Source: Dasyornis broadbenti
Taxonomy: Eukaryota > Chordata > Aves > Passeriformes > Dasyornithidae
Length of the DNA: 64,000 bases
Assembly: GCA_013397935.1 (NCBI GenBank)
Contig: VZRN01006406.1
Span: 868,001-932,000, forward strand
Direction: 5' to 3'
The position numbers and the translations under genes are program-made. Below the pieces are notes generated by a model. The model was not told the origin of the DNA. It was given only the letters and a program-made list of their open reading frames with translations, and did not search any database. This document shows positions 35,223 through 47,099 of this stretch, piece by piece (the stretch's first letter is position 1; each line of letters opens with the position of its first letter).

Positions 35223-38200
35223 AAAATAATGAATTGTAGCAGTGGCTCCCACATGGGAGTGGAAACTCCAGAGACCTTTTTGTGTTCCTGGGGTTAGTGA
35301 TGGACTGACCTTAAAGCATGAGATTACACCTGTCCCTGCCTTATTTTCCGTGTCTGGGGATGATACTGACTTCAGACAAGATGCATATGCAAAATGTGCC
35401 TTATTTCTGATAACCTCTTTCAGCTCCTGATAAGAATGATACCTTAGAGTGATCTGGTGAAATCCTGGCCCTGTAGAAATCCAAGGGCAAATTCCTGTTG
35501 ATTTCCACAGTGCTCCAATTTCCCATGTGGCTGTTCAAACACCTTAGGCAAAAAAATCAGATATAAAAAGGCAAACCTAGCAGTCTGGATTCTCCACCCT
35601 GCTGCCCCAGAGCTGGGCAAGGAGGGACTTTGGGGACACGTGTGGTGTCTCTTTTCAGTGCCATGGCACTGCCAGGGAATCCCGCTGATGGATTTGTTGC
35701 TCACTAGTGCGATCCTCTTTACAAAACCCACCCCTTCCCTAGAGATCAGCTCATTCCTCTGCATTGTAGGGCAGTTTTGGGGAGGTGGAGAGTTCAAGGC
35801 TCTGCCACAGCCAATGCTTGTAGGGATTTACTGTGGTCTGTGCTCCGCTGTGCAGGAGAGGAGCTTATTATAGTCCGTAATCCTTCCTAAGGCAACTCCC
35901 TCCTTGGAGTCGGCTGCAAGATCTGGCTGTTACTTATCACTTATAAAGATTTTTAATGCTTTCTTGCAAAACAAAAGATATATTTCTGGCTTGAGCAATG
36001 AGGGATCTGGGGAAAGCCAGGAGATGAAAGGTCATGCAAGAGGAGCTTGTGAAACCACACTGGAGCAGAACTGCAGGCTGTAGTCAGCCAGGAGCTTGTA
36101 CTGCAATTGACAGGGCTGTTCATGGAAAGGGTTTTGATTAGAGTTGCCATGACAATAGGAAACACCTAAAAAAGATCTATGAAACGTTATATCAGCGTCA
36201 AGCCAAGAAGTTAAGCCAAATCCTGCGCTCTGGTTATTCCTGTGAGTCAGTGGCTTTCATCACAGCATTGCTAAAAGAAGGATTTGCTTCTCTGACTTTG
36301 AAGATTTGGGAAAACAGGTATGAAATGTAAATTATGATGGAAAAGGTTCGTACTGTAAAGAATTCACTGTGGAAGGATGCTGGAAATCTTGCAAATACTG
36401 TTTGCAGCTCTTGCTTACTCTACTGCACATGCACACATGGAGTCCTGTGATTTTGATGGACAGGTGGGTATGGCTGTGTTCTGAATGAAAACAAGATAAC
36501 ACCCACTCCACACGGCCTCTAGGGTCTAGGGATTGAAATTTCCATCTCTAAACCTTTACTGAGAGTTTTCAAATCCAAAATGAGTGGCACTGAATTTCAA
36601 GGACCCAGCAAAAATAATTCACTTTTCAAAGCAGTGTTTTCTCAAGATATCAGAGGTGAGAAGAAAACCTGGTATTGCCAGTTTTTGAATGAATAATGAA
36701 GTGAGGGAGAGTTGTTTTTTTTCTTCCTGTGAGGTATCTCTGAGTACAGGATCCCTGGAGCTTCCAGCAAGGACCAGAATCTGTATCCCCTGCTAGTTTG
36801 GTTTTTTTTTTTTTTATTTTTGCAGAACTGACCATGCTGTCAGCCCAGAGAAAGTAAGTTATGCTGTTGAGCCATATGCTTTCCTGTTATGTTCTGCAGA
36901 GAATAAAACTGTGATTAGCTATTGCCACTTCAGTTTTAGCAGATTGACACCTCTCAAATGCCAAGATATGCCCAAATAAGCCCACAACAAATGCTTGTGA
37001 ATGGACAGGCAACTGCATAGCAGTCATGGTGAAAGTCAAATGACAGCAGTGGAGAGGGGTGGGATCTCAGGTCTGCTCTGTCACTTCTCCTGTGGTGTGA
37101 ATGCCTTTTATGGGGACCTTACAGCGGGGCCCAGCTAATTTGACTTCCTTGCAGAGCACTCTGATGGAATAGCAGCCTGAAGGGGGTGGGTTGGATCCTC
37201 TGTATTTTAACCACGCAGGACAGCAGAGCAGGGTACAAAACGCAGCCAGGAGGGGATCATCTCCCGCCTCTCCTCACGTCTCCACCCCATCCAACAGCTC
37301 TGCAGCAGAAGGGACAGGCTTGTCTCCAGAGAGAGCAATGATATGTTGACGAGAGCCCTGCTCCCTGAAACTGCTGGTTCTTGTACTTTGGCTCTGGTTT
37401 GGGTATTGGAGAACATGGAGTAGCATATTTCACTGTGCAGGCTGCACAGATTCCCCTGCTGTGCAAATCCTCGCGTGTGAACCACAGTTATCATCATCTC
37501 CTTGCCTTCAAGGTATTGCATGTTTGTGGGGCTGAGATCAGAGCTGAGGAGCCTGTCCTGCTTTCCACAAGTCTGTGAATTTCATTAATGACACCAAGGG
37601 TTTTATGTCTGCCAGTACCAGATCCCCCCAATTTATTCTGCCCTTGTTTCCTGCTTTTGTAACCCAGATATTTGCATAATGCAGAGCAGCAATGCCAAGT
37701 GCCAGTGCCTCCATTCCTGCCGCACAGGCTACATATGCTGCCTATCTGTATCAATTCCAGGGAGCTCTGCCGTTGCAGGAGGACAATTTTCAGACTGTAT
37801 GTGTGTAAATTAGAGCTGACAGTCTGCAGCTTTAATTCACGGGCTGAAGCTGATCTTTGCCCACACCCTACCCATCAGATAACCTTAGCGCCGTGATCAA
37901 TACAGCCAGATAATTACAGCTAGCAGAAAAGCTAAGTGCAGGTTTCCAGTTTTTTTTTCATCAAAACAAAGTCCTAGGGATATGTTCCTGCCAAGGCTTA
38001 GGCAATTCTCCTTTATTACACTGGGAGCTCACACAAGCCTAATACTATACAATACTTTTTACACGAACACCCTCAACCAGAAATTCCCTCTCATCTAAAT
38101 CTAGCTCATCTATCTTGGTGAGAGTCTCTAATTCTGCGTGTGTAGGGGGGAAACTGTCCCTCTGTTTCCCTGTTGATCTAGTGCCAAATGCACTGACGTC

Positions 38201-40745
38201 AACAGCCAGGAGGAGAATGACTGAGAAAAAGGAAAACCTGATCCATGAAACTTCAGAGCTTTCTGAAGAAAAGCCTTTGGGCTTTTCTACCTAAAGCTGG
38301 TTGATATAATTTCCCTCTTGCACCTGGTCGCCCCAGAACTCATTTTGCAAACGAGTTTTCCTTTTGCTCTTTCTACATTTGCTTTGCCAGTTGTCATGTG
38401 AAGCTTGTCCTTTGCAGGCACTGATTTAGGAAGAGATCCTGGCAAGCAGAAAGCCATTTCACACTGCCCTGGGAAGCACAAGTCAACCTGGGCCCATCCT
38501 GAATTTCCGTGTCAGGTGGAGCACCAAGGAAGACTCTGCTGCTGACCACAATCATTGACCAACAAGCCTAAAGGACATGCCACTGTTCAATGCATGGTGT
38601 CAAGTGAAACATGAGTGTTTTTCCTATTTTCACTTTACAATATACAGAATCAACAAGGTCCACAAAGCATAGACCAGAGTGCCTCAATCAGGACCCAAGG
38701 AACAGCTCAGTGATGGACAAAAGCTCACCTCAGTGCACCAGACCAACGCCAGTAGGTGAACCCTCTTCATGAGAAGGGTGACGTCCAGCTCTGACTCCAA
38801 GGGCATCTGGAATTAAAGAGCAGTAGCAGCCCTGCAGTGGCAAGAAAGCAAAATTGAGTGCAATCACCAATTGCACTGCTATGAATTCTCTGGTATGAGA
38901 AACTTTCACACAGTTGTGAAGAAGCCATCATCAACACGGGCTCTGGTGTGTATAGACACACACACAGCATATGTACACACAGAGAGATCAATAGATTGCA
39001 TATGGTGCACATGGCATAATTCATGACTCTTCCTGAAGGCTGTCACAAATCTGAGATGCACTGGTTGAGAAGAGTACTGGGGTAGTCTTTTAACTAGCCC
39101 ACAGCTCAGCTGCATTGTAAAATTTACTCTTTGACATTGCATCCAAAATTTATAACTTTTTAAATCAAAGGAACATCTCAGAGTCTGCATTTTTGCTAAT
39201 AGGAGATGTTAATGATAAAAGCACAAGCCCGGAAAAGTGACATGTTAGACAATTACTCATAATACCCAGAAGTATTTCTCAGGCCAAGGCGTTATCCTAT
39301 AAAAATTAATTTGAAAATATATGGGGCTCATAGATGTCTTACTCATATCTGCATATTACCTGCTTGATGCTGGTGGAGGCAAAGCTGCCCTTTGCTCTTC
39401 CGTGGTCAATTTTTCCCAGGAGTGCTGTTAAATGAGCAGAGTTTGGCTGCTACAGGGCCTCCAACTCAGGCACATCCGTACGAGAGAGGAGCAATTCCTG
39501 GTGAACACAGCCAGGGCTCAGCACCCTCAGTGAGCACCAGCAAAGACCCTCTCAGGTCACAGCAGATGACTGTGGCTCTCAGCCACATGAATATTTTACT
39601 TCAGTAAGACACACCCTAATGTCTCTTGGCTTCATAGCAGCTGTTTCCAGATGTGCCCTATGTTTTTGTTGGGATAGGAAAGAGAAAAACATTATCTCCA
39701 GAGCTGGTTTGATGACATACTGAGCTCTTCCTGCAGAAATAGCTGTTCTCTGAAAAGGTTTGTGTTGTGCAGTTGTTCCTTACTGCTGTCCAGTTTTATT
39801 GGATGGCTTTTCACACCTCAAAATGCTGCTGAAGCTGATGGCAAAAGCAGCGTCAGACAACGTTGTGTCACTGTCAGGAGCAGGGGCTGTCATGCGGGTA
39901 CTGTAACAAATCTCATCTCCACCTGAAAAGTAATTTATGCCTAAAGAGACCCAATAGGCGATTGACTGGCAGGGAGTTGTTGGAAAACATTTATAAAAGT
40001 TTAACCTTCCTTCATTCCCCAAGTCAATTTGTTTTCAGTTATTTTGAAAAGTTTGTTTTCAGTTTTGTCCAATTACAGGCTGTCTTGCGATGAGCTTTCC
40101 TTTCAAGCCGCACAGTTCTTTCATATTGAAATTTTTCATTTGGAAAATGTCTAAAGGTGCATTTCAATCATTGAAAACTATTTTCCTTCAAAATTATTGA
40201 AAAATATTGCTTATACCAGCCACTAAATATTTCAATGTTTGCTATTCAGTGATTTCTAAACACAGCTGCTGAGAGAGTCTTAACTACCACTACACCAAAT
40301 TAACTGGAAAATCCTTTGCTCTTTAGGGTAGGGCCCAGAAGTGTCCAAAGAGAAAGGCAGGAACAAAAGAGGCTGTTTTGACACCACACATTCTCTTTTT
40401 TTTTTTTTGTATTTATTACGTCTGTAACCAGTAGTAAGTAGTACTGGTAAGTAGCATGATGTAGATTAGTTTCCCATATTAGATACACCCCAAATAATTT
40501 ACAGGGTCCGAGTGGTCTCTGTGTTTGGTTTGTTCATTTGTCATTTAATCAGCTCCAGAGGGAAAGTCTATTCCCCAGCGTGTAGAGGAATTTGAGGCAA
40601 CTGCATTGCAGGTTGTGGAAATTGTGGGTGAATATGGCTTTCTTTGCAAAAAGTAGTGAAACTCCCTCATTACATTTGGTGATGGCTTTTCTTTGTGGCT
40701 AAAAGAGCCTTCAACTTCACCAAAGAAAACTAAGAAAGCAAGAAA
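35223..40745. other. Non-coding, unique sequence
   Basis: No gene recognised. A weak X-box-like GTTGCCATGACAAT lies at 36143-36156 (two mismatches). A T14 run lies at 36802, a short CA-rich stretch at 38955-38967, a T13 run at 40396, and the direct repeat at 40028. The 39.1-39.4 kb stretch is AT-rich and repeat-free. Confidence 0.6.
40028..40064. repeat. Two 13-bp direct repeats, 24-nt period
   Basis: TTTGTTTTCAGTT occurs at 40028-40040 and again at 40052-40064. The following 200 bp (to about 40250) are rich in TTGAAA/TTTTC words, suggesting a decayed repeat of unknown type. No family is recognised. Confidence 0.7.
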
Positions 40746-41032
40746 AGCCTTTTTTTCATGGGCAGGTAGTGATGGGACAAGGGGGAATGGCTTCAAAGTT
40801 AAAGAGGGTGTGTTTAGATCGGATATTTAGAAAAAATTATTTACTGTGAGGGTGGTGAGACACTGGAAGAGGCTGTCCAGAGAAGCTGTGGATGCTCCAT
40901 GCCTGGAAGTGTTCAAGACAGGCTGGACAGGCCCCTGAGCAACCTGGTCTGGTGGCAGGTGTCCCTCTCCATGGCAGGGGAGATTGCAATCTTTGAGGTG
41001 CCTTCCAACCCAAACTATTCTGTGATTCTGTG
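40746..41032 (+). mobile_element. CR1 LINE, 3' terminal fragment (about 290 bp)
   Basis: The fragment begins around a CATGGGCAGGTAGTGATGGG segment that matches the CR1 'tagtgataggacaagggg' region. It continues with TTTACTGTGAGGGTGGTGAG, ACACTGGAAGAGGCTGTCC, GTGTTCAAGACAGGCTGGAC, AACCTGGTCTGGTGGCAGG and CCTTCCAACCCAAACTATTC, and ends in two TGTGATTC octamers. It is well preserved and thus one of the younger copies here. It is 5'-truncated and non-coding. Confidence 0.94.
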
Positions 41033-41034
41033 AA

Positions 41035-44000
41035 CAGGAGGAGTTTGGTGGATATTTTCCCATGTTCCAGTAACTCTCCCCATTTTCAGAAAACAGTTGT
41101 AAGAAGAAGAGACACAATGCTCGGATATATTTCAAGGTGCTGGTTGTAAATGTCACGCTGGCCCCGTTCCTGCAAGTCTGTGTGCTCCGGGAAATGCCAT
41201 CTCAGCCTGCCCTGCCTGAAGGTGATGGAGCAGGAGACAGCTCAGGTCTCCAAGACCCCAACCCCTCCAGAAAGCCCAACCTGCTGTCCCTGACAGAGCC
41301 TGCCTGGGAAGGGCTTTGCAGCTGGCAGAGGTGTGTGGTTTGGATGCAGTTGGGTGTGGGTAAAAGCCTGGCAGCAGTGGAGAGCCTGGGGAAAGCCCGT
41401 TAGCTGGGAGCTGAGGCACCCGATGCTGTTATCGCTAATGCCTTCAGCACAGGACAGGGTTGCAATCAATTTCATAATAAATCAACTCCATTCTCTAATA
41501 TGAACCAATTTATCTGCCAGCCTGACTTGCCAAACACTATTAGAGGCTGAGGTCAAACTGAAAAAGACATATCACGTTTTCAGCTTCTCCTCCTAACTTC
41601 GTGTCTCCAAGGCACACTCTGCAGTCACTGGTTCACAGCTCTTCCCCCTCCCTGGAGGCTTCTCCTTCAAGACACTTTCGTTTAGAGATGATGCAGACAC
41701 AGCAGGAATTATGTATTTAATGCCAGCCACTAACACAATAGCTAAGGCTAAAGCTATCACCTGTCTTTTGTCATCACCACACAGTATTTACAGAGACAGA
41801 ATAAAAAGATTGTTTGAAAGGCTTGATTTGCAGCAGAACTAAGAAAATCCTGGTTTACTACAACCAAGCCAATGTTAAGATTTTTATCTGTGTTCATTTA
41901 GGCTACAGCTCTGGTGGAGACACCCCACTTAAAGAATTAGCTACGGTAAACAAGACAGGAGAGAGATTTGAGAATGTTATTTATAAAAGGAATCACACAG
42001 AGATGACCGTAAAATGATTAATACATAACAAACATGAATAGCGTTCATCTAAGGATACACAAAAGAAACAAAGGCATCTCTGCCTTGAATGGTCATTGTA
42101 CAGCACAGGCTTGTGGAAAATTCACGTACACAGGAGAGAGGAGCTGGGAGCTGCTGGCAGCCGGGAGCCTTGGGCTGCACAAATGAAAACACACGGGTGT
42201 TTCACTATTCATCTGACATCACAGAGTGGCACAGTCAGCCACTGCCATTCCCAGACCAGCAGAGTATCGATTATCCCATTTGGAAGAGTTAAGGCATTGC
42301 TGAAAGCTGGAATAGTAATAATTGCATCAGCAGTTCCCACCCTGGGTGAACGTGCACGTGAGCAGGTGTGGAAACAAAGGGGGAGAGGTGCCTCCCAGGG
42401 CAGGGGCAGCCATGGATGGGGAAAATGGGCTTAGTCGAAAGGAAAACTTGGATCAGGAAAACATAACCAAAACTGCTCGGCAAAAAGGTGAAATTGCAGC
42501 CAGGCAGATACAAATCAGGTACGACTCAGGCATGAGGAATAAATTCTCTAATAACACAATTACCGTGACAGCAGCACAAATGCCACCAACACCCAGGCAT
42601 CCCTGGCAGCAGCTTTTCCATACTTGTCTCCTTGCAAATCCCTACTTCCTTTAAACTAATGGAAATAAAATCCAGATTGCAGTACATGTTTAAGGAAGTG
42701 CTTCACAATTTACAATGATGCCAACAAAACAGTCAGAATAACTTTTTGTTTTTTTAATTAAAAAAGAAGAAAGGATCTCGAGGGCTATAAGGGCTCATAC
42801 TTCTGAAAGAGAAGAAAGCCAAAGCATTTCAAATGCAAATCTGGGTGAAACATCACTGCACAGGAAGGGCAGTCAGTAGAAATTCCAGTGACAGAGGCAG
42901 TTATAGGAGATGCCAAGGAAGGTGGCTGGTTTGACTCTTCCTTGCAAAGAGAATTCCCTCTGGTGCAATTTTTGAAATATTTGGATTTTGCACTTACAGC
43001 ACTTACCTACTGGAAAACAACTCAAGAGTATTGACAAGCCCAAACTCTTTTTATTCCTGGCAAGACACTTTTAACAAATATTTTTCTCCTAATGCTAATT
43101 TAAAAAAAAAAAAAAAATTCCAGGCAGAAAAGAAATGGTCAAATCTGCAGTAAACAAGATTACTTATGATGTGCTTTTAAAACTTATGGTTACAAAGGCA
43201 TAAAAGGAAAGATGTTCTCTCTTAATCTTTTCCTTACCAAGAAGCTGACCTTTTTCCACCCTAGATTGTATTTAGCTGATGTATATCTTCGTATGCAAAT
43301 ATGATTTGATGCAAAGCCTGCTGGACTCAGTAGAAGGATTTCCTCTGGCATTCATCAGCACTGAGCCAAGTCCATACTAGTAATGGAGGTTCTTAGATAG
43401 TAATAATAATGTTATGAGTGGTGTCACCTTTGTTATAAATCCAGGGACAATAATGTTCAATTTGACACTACCTTAGTTTCCCTGACACTTTGGTCCAGAG
43501 GGTCTCCCTCCTTAGCCATGAAGTTGACTACAATGAGAAAAAAGCAGCAGGAATGTGGGCAAAAATGGTGAAATTCTATTACCCTTATTCTAAATGAAAG
43601 AACAGTGAAAGGAGTAGGTTTCACAGAGCAACCGCAAATTGCTTCACCACGGCCTCACAGATCATAAGTGGTTTGTGCTGGTGACTTGGGTATCAACAGC
43701 CAAGAAAATTCAATAATATTATTCAGAAATTTCACCTATGTGATTTTTGCATAATGTTAAAATTGGAAAATTGAAGAAAAAATATTGTAGCTTGTCATGA
43801 AGTTGTTCTTTCCCCTCTTTCCTCCCAAAACCCCCCAAAACAAAACCCCATAGGTCTAGAAGTAAGTATTTCACTGACTAAAGTCTGTTTCATCCCATCT
43901 TCAGCTTAAGCTTCTGAAGGAATTAAAATTAGATATTTTTAAACTAATTAATTTAAAATACAGCCAAAAAAAAAAAAAAAAAAGAAAAAGAATGAAATTG

Positions 44001-47000
44001 TCATGTCTGAGTGCCAAAGCCAATCATTTAAACTTTAGAAGCTAATTTTCATACACAGCTTCTGTTCATTTAAATTGCATTTTCTGAGGACTTTCTTCTC
44101 TTAACCAAAATGTAAGATGGGCAGTGGATTTATGCACTGCAACTCATCTGGATGAGGGCAGTGCTTGGACTCTGTGCCAGCTGAGCTGGACAGGAGGCAG
44201 GGAAGGTGACAATGAAGGCTTGCCTGGAGGCTGAGGATGTCACCTGGCCTCCTGAGCTGTCCCTCAGCAGAGGCTGGCTCCAGCACTGGAGCAAAGAGAA
44301 GCCCTGCTGACCTTTAGGCTGCCCCATCTCAGTAACCCGTTATCCCACCGGCTTCCACATGATGCTCGCTTGGAAAATCTCCCCTTGGGAATAAGTGCAG
44401 CAGGGAACTCTGCAACAACAGTAAAATACCTGCTCCGAAGCAAGGTGCAATTTCTTTCCCCATATAAACCTATCTGTAGAAAATGATGCCACAGCCACTT
44501 ATATTAAACTGTCAGTGAGCACATCCCTTAAAAGCTTTTTATTCTGTTTTTAATTTACGGCGCTTGACAAGGAGGAGAATTGAGTGTCGCTGGTGCCAAT
44601 CCCGGCGCAGCTCAGCCCATTTGCTCTGGCCAAGTGCTGGGCCAAGTGCCCGACAGCCCCAGCTGTATATTCTGGTTTTTCATTAACAGATATTGCCACT
44701 CCACCACCTCTGCACTCTGTTTTTATCCAGCTACTGAGCTCTGGAAACCATTAGATGTCTTTCTCCATTAGGCATTAAGAACCGGTACATGTATTCAAGC
44801 AAGAAACTTTCTCTGGTCGTGTGACACTTCCTCTCCTTTTTCCTTAAATATTCTCATTTATCCCACAATGTTTTAGACACTTTGGGATGGACAGTTACCA
44901 GGAGTGCTGTGGTCCTTCTGGCTGTGGCAACTGGGAAGGACACAATCCCAGTAGGGACCACTCACATACAGAGCAGCTCACAGCTTGTGACCCCTTGGGC
45001 TCCATCAACTGCTTTGGGGACATTTGTGAAAGGCAACTGAGAAAGAGATTTTGCTTTCAGTTTGCTTCAATTTACTGCAACTGTAGCTGCAGCTCCACTC
45101 GAAATTGGTGTCTGCAATCAATAAAACTTGGAATCACCTTTAAACTTAAGGAGAAAAAGACCAAACCTTGCGATACTCCGGGGGTGAGCCCGCAAGCAGC
45201 TGCTGACAAATCCTGACTTTTGCAGGGGAAAATACCTGCACTTTTTAAAGAGTATGGATCCTGCTTCTGCTTGGTGCGGGGCCCAAACAGCAGTGCCTCT
45301 CCCAGACCTTCACCATTGTGCGATCACCACTGCATCAGATGCTTCAATGTCACAGTGTCAGCTCGTTAGGAAGGGGAAAGAGCTTCCCTTGATTAGCAGT
45401 GCTGTCTGATCAGCAGGTATTTAAGGAAGCAGTCTCTGAGTGTTGCCCTCTGCAGTATGTGTTAGGACAGCCCAAGGTTTCTGCCACAAGATCCATGCCT
45501 ATGGTCAGACACAGATGGGGTGTGGGACAGAGAATCTTGGTCGTGACTCCCGAACTCGTCCCAGGAGCAAATTTCAGGAGCAAACACCCAGTCAAGCGAT
45601 GCAGAAGACAAGCAAGAAAATCCTCCTGCTCTGGGCAGACAGGGAAAGCAAAGGAGATCACCTTGGCCTCCCTTTGTGCCCCTATACCCATCCACCATGG
45701 TCTGTACACTAAGGGAGGGTTGTTAGAGATGACAACTTCAAACAATTTAGTGGGACAATATGTCAGGGCCTTTCCTTGCATTTCTTCACTTGGTGCCAGG
45801 AGAGGCTCTGTCTGGGCTGGGTATATTTATAAAACTGCAGTGAGCAATGCGAGTGTTGCAATCAGCTCCCAGTGCTAAATATGGCTTTGGCAGATACTCC
45901 TGAGCTTCACTAAATCCCCTTTCTTAGGGAAGGAGAGCATCTCAGACTGTCTATCACCCGTTTGCTCTGGCCAGCCTCGGCACATGGCAGTGCCTGCTGT
46001 CCCCAGAGGCTTTTGGCAAGGCTTCATCCCAGGCAGCAATGCTGCTAGGAAGGCAAGAGAAAGCTAGAAACAAAAAGGATTGTAGAAAAAGTAAGAGGTC
46101 AACCCCTGGTAAAGCCATCTGACTTTTATTCTCTTTCAATCTTATTTATGCCCTGGGAGGGTCAGCCTGGTCCCTGCATGCAGTTTTGGGCAGCTTGTTT
46201 GGCTGGTGCATCTGGGGCAGCACTTGCTGGATTCCTGGGTTAAAAACATGGCTTTCAGAAGGTGATGGTCTCCAACAATCAGGTAGAAATGTTGGGAAAT
46301 ACCAAGAGAGAAACCTGAGAGAAGCAATATGACTGGGCTTAGAGACCTGGAAAACCTGTGAGGCCTCAAAGACAGCAGTGAAACCATCGCTCCTGTGGCA
46401 CATATTTGAACCTCTGCCAGGGGAAAACTTCTGAGGTTTAACTAACAAATGGAGGCATTTTTCCACCACAAAGAAGCTCTCTTTTGAGCCTGGGAAACCT
46501 AATCCACTTGCAGTGCTGATGGCTCATGGAAATGTTTGGCAGATGGAAGCAGAGCGACGCGGGGCACAGTGCCAGGGATGTGGTGGGAGTGGAGGTGTCC
46601 CATCCAACAAGTCGTGTTCCCACCACAGTTCAGCTCCTTTCAAGAGAGGCACAAGGGTCTACCAGTGCAGATGTGCCTCGTGGGATGATCACGTGGATTT
46701 TTTAGGAGCCTTACAGAGTTTGTTTCAGTGTGCCAACACCCAGTGCACATGAAATTTCATCTTCTCCCAACAAGCTTTCCTTAAGAACTGGTGCTGTCTC
46801 TCTGTGACTCAGTTCCCTCTGCAGGCCATGGACACATTTTATCTCCCAGATGTGTTATAAAAATAAATGCATCAAAAATTGCAGGATACCCAGAAGCACA
46901 GTCATTTGTGTCTGATATGCCCTGCGGACAGGAAGAAAAAAATCCCTCTAAAGCAAAAATCCATGTATTTGCCGATGTTCATGAGCTGTTTTCGAATGGT

Positions 47001-47010
47001 GGGGGTTCTG
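41035..47010. other. Non-coding, mostly AT-rich
   Basis: The stretch 42.6-44.1 kb is strongly AT-rich and almost devoid of open frames. It carries A-runs at 43102 and 43966. Near 44.5-44.8 kb GGCCAAGTGC occurs twice, 12 bp apart (44628 and 44640). The 159-codon plus frame at 45399-45878 has no recognisable domain. Confidence 0.6.
43966..43983. repeat. Poly-A run, 18 nt
   Basis: A run of 18 A followed by GAAAAAG. The upstream 50 bp are AT-rich with ATTAATTTAAAATAC. No poly-A signal or retrocopy body is recognised upstream. Confidence 0.9.
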
Positions 47011-47013
47011 AGG

Positions 47014-47095
47014 TTATCCTGTGCAGGGCCAGGAGTTGGACTCCATGATCCTTGTGTGTCCCTTCCAACTCAGGATAGTCCAGGATTCCATGATT
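47014..47095 (+). mobile_element. CR1 LINE, 3' terminal fragment
   Basis: About 80 bp of CR1 tail with GTGCAGGGCCAGGAGTTGG, CTCCATGATCCTTGTGTGTC and CCTTCCAACTCAGGATAGTC, ending near CCATGATT. It belongs to the same tail subtype as the copy at 9.53 kb (both carry CCTTGTGTGT and CAACTCAGGATA). It is 5'-truncated to under 100 bp. Confidence 0.92.
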
Positions 47096-47099
47096 GAAA

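Noticed and set aside
44680..44740. CTCCACCACCTCTGCACTC as another old CR1 piece
   Set aside because: Only about 15 bp resemble CR1 and the following sequence does not continue the match.
44887..45216. Cysteine-rich 109-codon plus frame that looks like a secreted peptide
   Set aside because: No signal peptide, no regular cysteine spacing and no related copy nearby; composition alone is not evidence.
45399..45878. 159-codon plus frame with overlapping minus frames
   Set aside because: No domain, no signal sequence, and frames of similar size lie on the other strand.
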